Assembly (NCBI GenBank): GCA_015345905.1
Contig: JADDTR010000003.1
Span: 1,116,001-1,180,000 of the forward strand
DNA: 64,000 bases
Reading direction: 5' to 3'
From: Aotearoamyces nothofagi
Lineage: Eukaryota > Ascomycota > Leotiomycetes > Leotiales > Tympanidaceae
Program-made: the position numbers and the translations under genes
In this document: positions 55,587-64,000 of the stretch, piece after piece
Numbering within the stretch: the first letter of the stretch is position 1
Layout: each line of letters opens with the position of its first letter
The notes under the pieces: generated by a model
The model's input: only the letters and a program-made list of their open reading frames with translations
What the model was told of the DNA's origin: nothing
Database searches by the model: none

Positions 55587-56376
55587 TTGGCGTTAATTCA
55601 TCAGTGGACCCCGCGGGCTCTTATGAGCTTGCGAGAAATGATAGCATAGATTTTGAATTTGGCGACGATTTCACTCCAGCGACCAAGGATTGAAGTTTGG
55701 AACGTCAGATCATGGATCACAGGCTATTATTACGTCGAGTTATGGCAGCCCATTGTTACATTTTCTCCGCGCCTCTGTTTGTAACATTACATGGATTCAG
55801 AAGGTCAACTTCTGGCATCAGGCCTGCTTAGCTGGAGTCGGCTTAAACGCAATTCCAACACCGACACTGTACAAATCTCGTTTTCCAGGTTAGCTCAAGG
55901 GGAGGAATGGCATGGGGATTGTCTCGTTCGGGGCTGAAGGTTATCAATCTTGCATTGGTTCGATTAAGCAATAAAAGCACCTAAATGAATTTACTTGATC
56001 AATGAATGAGGACTTGTGATGCATTTTTGACTGCAAAAATATACACTACAGGTATACTACAAGCCGAAAGGGACAACAAATAGATTCACAAGTTATTCGA
56101 GGCTAAGTTCAAGGTTAAACACACACAATTACCAAGATGTGCATTCAACTTTGAAAGTAGCCTCGATTGGTGAGAGTTTTGTTCCTTAGATGCGCTCAAG
56201 AAATGCAAGAAATATCGCGTGGGCGGTGCACGGTCACAACGGGATACGGCGTACTAGGGCGGTGAAGCGGTCAGAATTCTGCCGGATTTGATTTGCGGGA
56301 AAAAAGATTCGAGGGGAATGAAAGAAGAAGAATTCCCCAAATCCCAGACAATAAATATACCACTTCCAGTGCCAAT
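55587..56376. other. Intergenic between tandem genes, with a partial repeat match
   Basis: No gene supported. 56128-56165 resembles the end of repeat copy A (CCAAG[G/A]TGTGC[G/A]TTCA then TTGAAAG). The remainder is the RCL1 promoter. Confidence 0.45.
56128..56165 (+). repeat. Partial match to dispersed-repeat copy A
   Basis: About 36 bp align with 5752-5790 (CCAAGATGTGCATTCA versus CCAAGGTGTGCGTTCA, both followed by TTGAAAG). The differences are G-to-A transitions here, the direction expected of C-to-T decay on the opposite strand. Short, so it could be chance. Confidence 0.35.
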
Positions 56377-57597
56377 ATGGCAGCCCCACCGACTGAATAC
56401 CTTCGTTTCACGACACATAAGTCTCTGACTCACCGTCTGGTCCTCTCCACCCTCACAGGACGTCCAGTCCATATCTCCCAAATCCGATCCTCATCGGCCA
56501 CCTCGCCAGGCCTTGCATCGCACGAGGTCTCCTTCCTCCGCCTCCTCGAAGCCGTGACAAACGGCTCTTCATTACAGATTTCATATACTGGTACTACACT
56601 CACATTCAACCCTGGCCTCATCACGGGTAGCGGTGCTGGCCTGGGCGCAAGCGGCGATGTCATCGAGCATGTACTCCCCGCGACCTGCACACGCGGCGTT
56701 AGCTACTTCCTCCTCCCCCTCTGCATGCTTGCGCCATTTTCCAAAGCTCCGATCAACGTGCGGTTTACAGGACCAGGAGTAATCACATCGGCGACGCAAA
56801 CCGGTGATATAAGCGTGGATAGTGTACGGACGGCAATCCTTCCTCTGTACGAACCGTTCGGCATCTTGGCCTCGAAGCTTGAGCTGCGAGTTCTACAGCG
56901 CTCATGCGCCGGTGCAGGAGGTAAGGGTGGTGGTGGAATTGTGGAGTTACGATTTGGATCGCAGGTTCTGCGGCCCAAGACATTACATCTAAATCGCAAC
57001 CCAGGGAGGATAAAGCGGATCCGTGGCGTCGCATACTGCACAGGTGTGTCGGCAAGTAACAATGCGAGAATGATTCACGCCGCGCGAGGAGTGCTGAATC
57101 CATTGGTGAGCGATGTTCATGTCGCAGCACAGTACGATCAGGCACCATTGATATCGAGTAACGACAAGGCGAATCCAACAGGAAAGAAGAGAACCGGAAT
57201 AGGCTTTGGTCTAAGTTTGGTGGCGGAGAGTAATACTGATGGAGTGTTGTATTCGGCGGATGTTGCAGTGCCGCCACAGGGAGGTGTGACACCAGAGGAT
57301 ATAGGAAAGCAGTGTGCATATCAGTTACTTGAGACTATTTCACAAGGTGGATGTGTGACTGGAGCTGGGGCAGCTACAATCTTGACCTTGATGGCTATGG
57401 GATCAGAAGATGTGGGGCGGTTACGGATGGGCAGAGATGTGGTAGGCACAGAAGATATAGTTGGATTAGGGAAGGACTTGAGGAAATTCGGTGCGAGTGC
57501 ATGGGGTTTGAGAGACGTTGAGGATGATGAGAGTGGGGATATCCTCGTCAGTGTCAAAGGAACTGGTGTAGGAAATGTTGGTAGGAAGATAGCTTGA
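56377..57597 (+). CDS. RCL1: RNA 3'-terminal phosphate cyclase-like protein Rcl1
   Basis: Single exon (406 aa from the ATG at 56377). RCL1 is an SSU-processome factor that works with Bms1 GTPase at the A2 cleavage of pre-rRNA; it has the cyclase fold without known cyclase activity. Family blocks: LRFTTHKSLTHRLVLSTLTG, HEVSFLRLLEAVTNGSSLQI, TRGVSYFLLPLCMLAPFSK, IKRIRGVAYCTGVS, GFGLSLVAESNTDGVLYSAD, then the eukaryotic tail GTGVGNVGRKIA. Length is close to yeast Rcl1. NOP14, another component of the same complex, is also in this window but not adjacent. Confidence 0.95.
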   Translation: MAAPPTEYLRFTTHKSLTHRLVLSTLTGRPVHISQIRSSSATSPGLASHEVSFLRLLEAVTNGSSLQISYTGTTLTFNPGLITGSGAGLGASGDVIEHVLPATCTRGVSYFLLPLCMLAPFSKAPINVRFTGPGVITSATQTGDISVDSVRTAILPLYEPFGILASKLELRVLQRSCAGAGGKGGGGIVELRFGSQVLRPKTLHLNRNPGRIKRIRGVAYCTGVSASNNARMIHAARGVLNPLVSDVHVAAQYDQAPLISSNDKANPTGKKRTGIGFGLSLVAESNTDGVLYSADVAVPPQGGVTPEDIGKQCAYQLLETISQGGCVTGAGAATILTLMAMGSEDVGRLRMGRDVVGTEDIVGLGKDLRKFGASAWGLRDVEDDESGDILVSVKGTGVGNVGRKIA

Positions 57598-57752
57598 AAA
57601 CGGCATCTTTAGAAGCAGTTACCAATTATATGATCATTCCCCATGCCACGCGGTAGTTAGCTAGAGAGGATGAGTTAACCCAAGATATCCGGTAGATGAT
57701 TTCATGATCATTTCTGAGTCGGCATTTATCTAAAGTTCTATACCAAGTAATA

Positions 57753-58792
57753 TCACCGAAGTGTGTCCAGCCGGCTCATGACCCGATGTTGCACTCGAGC
57801 CCATTCATATCCGGCAGAGTGGCTAACAGTATGTAGAGCCGTAGTTGCGGCATTCTCATGGTCATCCCATTGGGTACGCAAAGTGTGCAGAACATGGAAA
57901 TCAGAGACGATAGCGTTTCCGGAATAGAACAAGTCTAACGGTCCATCATCTGCGTCCTCATCCGCACACCTACTCCGCTCTGCGAGCAACTGAGCACGAC
58001 TTTCCTCGTCCTGGGTATCATTTCCTATATACGCTGAGGCAATCTGTTGTAACTCGATATCTTCGGAGCTGGCCCCACCATCCCTCAAAACCCCCCTTTC
58101 TTCTGCATCGTGGTCCTGGGATGAGACAACAGCTGCCGCAAGAGAAGACATTGTATCTTTAGATGCTAGTGCTAGTTTGAGCGTTTCCTGCTCAACATGT
58201 ACTGCAAGCATAAAGCACTGCAAAGCCAGGACTACCAGATCCAAGAGAGCCAGGAATATTTTCGACGAAGGCCCTTTCTGTCCAATAAAGTCTATAACAA
58301 TACCGCCATGAAGATAGCCCCTTGTCAACTCTGACCCAGCAGGCCTCGCAGTGAAGGTATGTAGCAGAAGGCAGAAGGCATTTGTGCCAAGAATCACGGG
58401 AATGTAAGGGCGATGCTTCGCCAAAGGCTGAAGGGATTTAGGATTCGGAGTCAGAAAAGTGACTTGGGTCAAAGCGCGGATGAGGAGTCGGAAGAATGAG
58501 CAGCTATTTAGAAGTCAGATATTGATAAAAGAGGACATATGCAATATGCAGTCTCATACTCCATATAGTACAGCACGCAAAGCTCTGCGTAAATCAACAT
58601 GTCTATGTTGACAATAATGTCGTGAACGAACTCCGCCTTCCTTTTAGTTTGCGCATAGATCCTCTTCCGCAGTACTGCTTGCGGACTGTTTTCATCGCTG
58701 CTGGCGTCTGCAGTTGCAGTCGAAACCGACGTGCCATTGTCAGGATCTGGCGGCCGACCCGCAGCTAGGGTCGAGGAGGGATCATCGCTCAT
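57753..58792 (-). CDS. DUF1746 membrane protein (Dsc4-like)
   Basis: Two exons: 58560..58792 and 57753..58503 (327 aa), with the intron (GTATGA-TAG) joining YYMD|CSFFRLL. The N-terminus is Ser/Thr/Pro-rich; then VHDIIVNIDMLIYAELCVLYYMDCSFFRLLIRALTQ forms the first membrane region, PYIPVILGTNAFCLLLHTF the second and FLALLDLVVLALQCFMLAVHVE a third. A long acidic cytosolic tail follows (about 200-327). DUF1746 is the domain of S. pombe Dsc4, a subunit of the Golgi DSC E3 ubiquitin ligase; that link is from memory of the family. Divergent from RFC2 over 371 bp. Confidence 0.78.
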
Positions 58793-59163
58793 AGCTTAAG
58801 GGAGTCATTGGGCATCGGTGGTCATATCAGGCGGCGTTGGCAAAGATCACATAGTCGAGAGCTGAAGCTCCAAGGTGCCGTGCGATGTAGTGCTGAGATG
58901 CGACGGTGCTGTGGTGAGGTGAAGCTTGAGTGGAGACAGGGAGCCAAGGTGGAGGCTAAGGACTTTATCAACGTGGAGCTCGCATCGGATGAGATGGCAA
59001 GGGCCGTATAAAGTGCTTCTCGAAAAGACGCGCTAAGGATCCGCGGCGCGTCTCCCCAAAACCACAACGCTGCGATATTTCGGAATCCAAAGCGCACTTT
59101 CCAGTCCTCCCTCAATACTTGTCGACATCGTGGTGAATATCCGGCTTAGCATCAGGCATCGCC
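58793..59163. other. Divergent promoter of the DUF1746 gene and RFC2
   Basis: Contains the MCB cores listed separately. No gene supported; the open minus-strand frame at 58822-59115 has no family signal. Confidence 0.45.
59028..59051. promoter_or_regulatory. Two MCB core (ACGCG) sites upstream of RFC2
   Basis: ACGCG at 59028-59032 and its reverse complement at 59047-59051 lie 113-136 bp before the RFC2 ATG. Together with the ORC3 promoter they suggest MBF-type G1/S control of replication genes; inference from motif only. Confidence 0.45.
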
Positions 59164-60432
59164 ATGGCCAGCTTTTTCGATATCAAAGGCCGGAAGGAAG
59201 CTGCTGCGGCGAATGGCACATCATCGAAAGCACCCCCACCAAAGGATACTACCAGACTGCAGCCATGGGTTGAGAAATAGTAGGTTACTAAGTAGCAATC
59301 CAGCATACGATATCCATTCTAATATGTTTTCAGCCGTCCCAAAAACCTCAGCGATGTGACTGCTCAAGACCATACCATCACCGTCCTCCAACGTACCTTG
59401 CAGTCGACCAATGTAAATACGCTCCCTAAACCGAATTCCACAAGAGCCTTCTAACCTCCTTATTAGCTCCCCCACATGCTCTTCTATGGCCCGCCAGGTA
59501 CCGGTAAAACATCCACAGTCCTTGCTCTCGCCAAAGAGCTCTACGGTCCGGAGCTCTTCAAGAGCCGCGTGCTCGAACTCAACGCCTCGGACGAACGTGG
59601 TATCTCAATTGTTCGAGAGAAAGTCAAAGACTTCGCACGCATGCAACTATCGAATCCCTCCGCCGGCTACCGCGCGCAATATCCATGCCCGCCATATAAG
59701 ATTATCATCCTGGACGAGGCGGATAGCATGACGCAAGACGCTCAGAGCGCGCTCAGAAGGACTATGGAGACATACAGCAAGATCACAAGATTCTGCCTAA
59801 TTTGCAATTACGTTACAAGGATTATCGATCCTCTAGCATCGAGGTGCAGTAAATTCCGTTTCAAGAGAATGGAAGAGAGCCATGCGGGAAGGAGGCTAGA
59901 GGAGATCGCCGAGAAGGAGGGGGTACTCCTAGAGGAAGGGGCAATCAGTACCCTAATTAAATGCAGCGAGGGTGATTTGAGAAAAGCCATCACATTCTTA
60001 CAGAGCGCGGCGCGATTGATGGGAGCTGTGAAGACGGAGAGTAAGCATGATGGCGACGAGGATGCCATGGATGTGGACGACGGCGAGAAGGGAATAGTCA
60101 CTGTAAAGAGCGTCGAAGATATTGCCGGCGTCATTCCAAATGCTACGATCCAGAGTCTTGTAGATGCGATGACGCCAAAGTCCAAGGGGCTAGTGTATGA
60201 GGCCGTTGCGAAGGTCGTTGTTGATATGGTTGCTGATGGATGGAGCGCAACACAGGTGCTGACACAGCTCTATCAAGCCATCGTCTACAACGAGTCCATC
60301 CCTGATAAGCAAAAGAACAAGATTGTCATGGTCTTCTCCGAAGCTGACAAGCGTCTTGTCGACGGCTCAGACGAGCACCTGTCAATTCTCGATATGTCCT
60401 TGCGTATCTCGGGAATTATGGCTGGGGCGTAG
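59164..60432 (+). CDS. RFC2: Replication factor C subunit 2 (human RFC4 orthologue)
   Basis: Three exons: 59164..59279, 59334..59412, 59467..60432 (386 aa). RFC loads PCNA at primer-template junctions; this small subunit is also used in checkpoint and cohesion clamp loaders. The start [18 protein letters not shown] leads into [18 protein letters not shown] (RFC box), Walker [10 protein letters not shown], Walker [21 protein letters not shown] and the SRC arginine-finger motif ([10 protein letters not shown]). The collar domain is C-terminal with a short acidic insert ([15 protein letters not shown]). Introns preserve EK|YRPK and QSTN|LPHML. Length and DEADSMT identify the Rfc2/RFC4 class rather than Rfc3, Rfc4 or Rfc5. 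Confidence 0.93.
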
Positions 60433-60848
60433 GGGAAATGGGTGTTTGCAGGGGAGTGGTGGGTATACAATACTTGTAACTTTGCATAGCATATAACCGG
60501 CGTCAATTTGAAAATGGGCATGAGAAATGAGAATATACAATACACCTTAATTCTATTACTTCACTGTAACCTAGCTAAGTGAGCCAAGTGGCCTGCCTGC
60601 ACTAGATACCGACGGATATAGGATCTTGAATGGCACAGGAAAGGTATCATTGTTATATACCTAATTCGTTACAATGATGATACGTCGACATAAAAGAGCA
60701 GCCTCTCCACCCAAGCACCAGGACAAAAATGCACCGAGAACTCAACGCTAGATTACAGACATCTCTGTCAAACTCAGGGACAGATATGATGTCAAACAGT
60801 AAGAAATCCACCTTACATCCTAGCCTTCGCCCCAGCAATTTACTGCTA
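60433..60848. other. Intergenic between convergent genes
   Basis: 3' flanks of RFC2 and the hydrolase gene. Nothing recognised. Confidence 0.5.
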
Positions 60849-62540
60849 TTATTCCCTGACTAACTGGTCTAACCTCTTTTCAATAATTTCTCTTCCATTA
60901 AGAGTCTCCCAGACATGATGTGGTGCCTTATTGACAATATCCCAACTCACCAGATTATTCGTCAAGTGAGACAAGTCTCTTTGTTTTTTCTCCCACGTGC
61001 TATCTCTTCGGAGTTCGATGCCTGAACTGATGAGTGCCAAGGGCGTCTTCTTGGACTGAATAGTCCGCGCGCTAGTAACCTCATTCTTGGTTAAGCTATC
61101 AGCGACCAATGATTCTTGCAGCTTGGCCTTGATAAATTTCCCGCTTTGATACGCAGCGCGACCATATACACGATCTTCACGGGAACGACCCTTGAATAGG
61201 GCTCCGGCGAGACGATCAAGGCCAAGTGGAGACAGTATACCACGAGCCCAGAGCAAAAAGCCTCGATGCGGGCTACCGAGACGGTATAGAAGATCCTCAT
61301 GGAGAGGATCAATAAGGAGAAGGCCCTTGATATCTCTACCATGGCGTGAAGAGAAGATTCGGCTGTAGACGCTACCAACGCCTGCGGAGGCGAGAATCCA
61401 TGGGCCAGTTTCGCCGGCGCGGGCCAAGGCTTCAGAGAGGACGTCTGCGGCCATACCTGCAGAGAACGGAGATGGAGCATTATCAGACCATCCGAAACCT
61501 GGTCTGTCAGCGTAGCAGTATCGCCCAATTGTACCATTCTTCAACGCACCGTCGGCGAATGGAAGGAGGGTCGATTCGAAAGGCAGCTCTCCAGCTTCAA
61601 ATAAGACGGTAGGGATCTTCTTCCCATCTATGCTGGTCTCGTTACCTGCGCAGAACAGGTGAACTCGATACTTATCACCATCGACGTAGTACCGTTCTCC
61701 AGGAGGAGGGAGGGAAGAATCGCGAGCGCGGAGAATTAAAGTTGCAGACAAAAGTATAGCCACAAGTGATAGGATAATTAACAAAATCGTCGACGTCAAG
61801 ACCGAGCACCATTCGCCAAGGGTACGACGAGTCTCTTGTCTACCAGTCAGACGCTCTTCCTCCTCGTGTTTACCCCATGTCACAACTCTGTCAGCAATCA
61901 CAATCCAGATACTAATGATGAGTGTCCAGACGACGCTGGCTATTCCAACCCAACCTTCTTCAATTCGGAGCTTTGCTGCAGCAAAAATGAGGATCACGTC
62001 GGCCAGCAAAAGGACGGATATTATGAGGCACAACACCTGCGCAGCCTTTGAGGGAGAAGAGAAGAATAAGAGGAGCACAAGAAGGCTACCGATAGCCAAG
62101 GTCGTGTATGAGAAGTCGAAGAAACCGGAACCGCGGGAGTGCATGCCGGGTGGGCTAACGAAGACGGATACCAGCAGTATCACCCACCATAAGAAGGAAA
62201 TAACCTGTAGGCTGTTAGGCAGGAGTTTCTAAACGGTACCAACACACGACAGCTTTACCAGAAATAAAACTGTGAGGTAACGTGTGAACCGTACACTCCA
62301 TAGATTGTACGGCGATACCTGATGCCATCGTCAGCATAGTCAGTGGGATTCATATTGGTGTCTTACAGCTGGGTCATCGGGGCTCAAATAGCCATCATGG
62401 CCTGATGGAGGAGGTGGCAGCAGGCGTGTGCGCTCATCTGCTTCTGCATTACGAGGAGCAGCATCGCGACTGGCAGCTTCACCGTTTTCTGGAGAGGCCC
62501 TTCCACTGCCATCCTTCTTACTGCCCCACAGAGAAACCAT
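60849..62540 (-). CDS. Membrane-anchored alpha/beta-hydrolase-fold protein (529 aa)
   Basis: Three exons: 62367..62540, 62259..62318, 60849..62204. All introns are in phase 0 and GT-AG (DPA|VSPYNLW and LFL|VISFLLWW). The N-terminus is acidic/proline-rich (ERTRLLPPPPSG). At least five hydrophobic spans follow (VISFLLWWVILLVSVFV, TTLAIGSLLVLLLFF, VLCLIISVLLLADVILIF, SVVWTLIISIWIVI, LTSTILLIILSLVAILL). From about residue 240 there is an alpha/beta hydrolase fold (VLFEAGE, GRYCYADRPGFGWSD, LLLIDPLHED). The usual nucleophile elbow reads ASAGVGS, with Ser not in a perfect GxSxG, so activity is unsure. Similar fungal proteins are labelled mitochondrial integral membrane proteins; function unknown. 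Confidence 0.83.
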
Positions 62541-63823
62541 ATCAAGCAAACCACGTAGCTATTAAGCCTCCGGGAGTCCTAGAGCAAAGCGATAGATTCG
62601 TTGATGGTCAAGGTTGGTGTTGTAGAAACGAAGGAAGGAGTTGCCAGGCGATAGGGTAGATGCAGTACACAACAGGTGCCGGGTGCTAGATGCAAGGCAG
62701 AGCCTAGACTTCAGCTCCCGGTTACAAGGGAGACGGAGGTATTTGCCAATGAAATGATGATGCTCAACTGAAGCTTGGATTAGCAGCGTATCGGCGAGGA
62801 AGTGTTTTGTTGGTGGCGAGCTGCTTGCACTACTTGTGTTGTTGACTTCGTTCCCCGTTCCCCGTTCTTGCACCGTCATGCCCTGTTACAGTAGATGGTC
62901 GACAACGTCATTGTGGATGGGCCGTGATTCGCGAGCACGGGTACGGTCTAACCCGCCACCACTGGGAACGGGAACCGTACACTGGTAAACGGGACACTGC
63001 AGTACTGTACAGTACACTGAACGAACCCTGCCTTGGACATGGCGGACACGACATGGCGGGAAAGTTGGAAAGTCGAGAGTCGAGAGTCTATAGAAGATCA
63101 ACAGAACGCAAAACACCGTCATTGAAGGCTGGCATTGCATTGATCTGTGCATGCAAAGACGTGATGTCAGCCATCCGTCATCCAGGGGCCATGGTGACTC
63201 TCCATTGCCCGGCACGCAGGATAATGTGTTACGGCACAGCACAGTACAGCACAGTACAGTACAGATACATTGTCTCGCATCGAATTCCGCTGTGTTTCCC
63301 CCGGCACCCAGGCCCTGCAAGGGAATCTTCGCCCTTTCCCCATAGCAGGCGATAGCAGGCGGCCGGTCCTTTATCCCTCCGCCCTCCGCCCTCCGCCCTC
63401 CGCGTCCCCCAGGCACCCAGGCACCCCCGGTTCCAGGTTCCAGGTTCCTCGTTCCTCTGCACTTGAGGTGGATCACGCGCGGCTCTCGTGACACCCTGGC
63501 ACCCCTCACCCTGGCACGTGCCTCGTCTGCCCGACCGGCCGGTGGCATATCGACATGTTTAAGCGACATCACGTGAATCTTGCTTGATACCGTCCCTGTG
63601 CCCAACCAACAAGGACGCCCGCTTTCTACTGCCACCAAGAGACATCGGCAACACCGGACAGAGCTGTAATTTACAATACCAGGCTCTGTAGCAAGGCCTT
63701 AGCTCGACTGCCGCGCTCGTAGATAACGGATACCCTCCAGCCTCTTGAACTGCCTGTCGATGAAGCTTGGCATCTAAAGCATTCTCCCTCGCCTGATCTG
63801 CAGCCCATGTCCCTTCCTGCAGC
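62541..63823. other. GC-rich intergenic region with many short tandem repeats; divergent promoter
   Basis: Between the hydrolase gene (minus) and PPE1 (plus). Open minus-strand frames of up to 250 codons overlap low-complexity GC-rich DNA and show no domain. Short repeats are listed separately. CTGTACAGTAC-type palindromes occur at about 63000 and also near 43240. Confidence 0.5.
62848..63460. repeat. Assorted 7-bp tandem repeats
   Basis: CGTTCCC repeats at about 62849-62868; AGTCGAG at about 63072-63087; CAGCACAGTA-type repeats at 63236-63264; CCCTCCG about four times at 63374-63402; AGGCACCC twice at about 63411-63426; GGTTCCA twice at about 63430-63445. The units differ but share 7-8 bp length. 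Confidence 0.6.
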
Positions 63824-64000
63824 ATGAGTGATTTACAGCGATCCTTCGCAAAAGCAAAGTTCGGTGGCTTGCCTCCTGTACTACCAGCTTCTCGTCACGA
63901 CGAAGAAGAAGAAGAAGAGAGAGATAATTTTTCAGAGCTCCCCATCGATGATGATTCCTCATCTGCATCATCAGCCTCTTCTGCAGGCACAATAAAACCT
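63824..64000 (+). CDS. PPE1: Protein phosphatase methylesterase 1, 5' end (runs off the window)
   Basis: The first 59 residues are visible: MSDLQRSFAKAKFGGLPPVL, an acidic run (EEEEEE), then a Ser-rich stretch. This matches the start of fungal PPE1/PME-1, a serine hydrolase that removes the methyl group from the PP2A catalytic subunit C-terminus. The catalytic domain lies outside the window, so the call rests on the N-terminus alone. The ATG at 63824 is the first in frame. Confidence 0.75.
   Translation, partial: MSDLQRSFAKAKFGGLPPVLPASRHDEEEEEERDNFSELPIDDDSSSASSASSAGTIKP

Noticed and set aside
62886-63638. 250-codon open frame on the minus strand
   Set aside because: It covers GC-rich tandem-repeat DNA with low-complexity translation (Gly/Arg/Cys runs) and no family signal.
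1-64000. Search for retrovirus-like, LTR, Polinton or other virus-derived fossils, toxin remnants and CRISPR arrays
   Set aside because: No reverse transcriptase, integrase, capsid, LTR pairs or spaced palindromic arrays were recognised; the few repeats are short and non-coding.

Overview
The window is gene-dense nuclear DNA from a filamentous ascomycete (Pezizomycotina). The basis is many short introns (mostly 45-70 nt, GT-AG, CTRAY-like branch sites), ascomycete-type versions of NOP14, Sec66, Env7-type kinase, DUF1746 protein and arginine-specific mitochondrial carbamoyl-phosphate synthase, and short intergenic gaps. The eIF4A protein looks most like Leotiomycetes (Helotiales) orthologues as I remember them; that placement is inference. 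I found no retroviral, LTR, Polinton or toxin fossils, no CRISPR and no rRNA.

Layout. 1-2.2 kb: 3' end of 3-hydroxyanthranilate dioxygenase, an FAH-family hydrolase and a small unknown protein. 3.4-9.4 kb: SRm160-like PWI/RS splicing protein, EAF6 (NuA4/NuA3 subunit) and an F-box + JMJD6-like JmjC protein. 10.3-13.2 kb: eIF4A and a coiled-coil unknown. 13.8-21 kb: S9 prolyl-oligopeptidase-family peptidase, NOP14 and a membrane-anchored unknown. 21.4-28 kb: CLIP-170-like CAP-Gly protein, STK16/Env7-type kinase and a G-patch protein. 28.07-28.24 kb: a tRNA-Ile(UAU) gene. 29-36 kb: PPR protein, ORC3, small unknown and SEC66. 36.5-42.8 kb: NPL4 and mitochondrial CPSase large chain. 44-52.7 kb: coiled-coil unknown and BRR2. 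53.5-60.4 kb: PWWP protein with a LEDGF-like C-terminal domain, RCL1, DUF1746 (Dsc4-like) protein and RFC2. 60.8-64 kb: membrane-anchored alpha/beta hydrolase and the 5' end of PPE1.

The genes are mostly unlinked housekeeping functions: splicing (SRm160-like, BRR2, G-patch, possibly the JMJD6-like protein), ribosome biogenesis (NOP14 and RCL1, both SSU-processome factors), replication (ORC3 and RFC2, both with MCB-type ACGCG promoter elements), chromatin (EAF6, PWWP), ER/proteostasis (SEC66, NPL4, DUF1746). There is no obvious gene cluster.

The most unusual item is the tRNA-Ile(UAU). Its two acceptor halves pair 7/7 and its D-stem 4/4 only if a 57-nt segment inside the D-arm is removed. That segment has a GTAAGT start, a CTAAT branch-like site and a TAG end, so it looks like a spliceosomal intron in a Pol III gene, in addition to the normal anticodon-loop intron. 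Other points: a one-base homopolymer frame discrepancy in the last CPSase exon, two GC-AG introns, a small dispersed repeat family, a decayed AT-rich repeat region and a stretch of assorted 7-bp tandem repeats.
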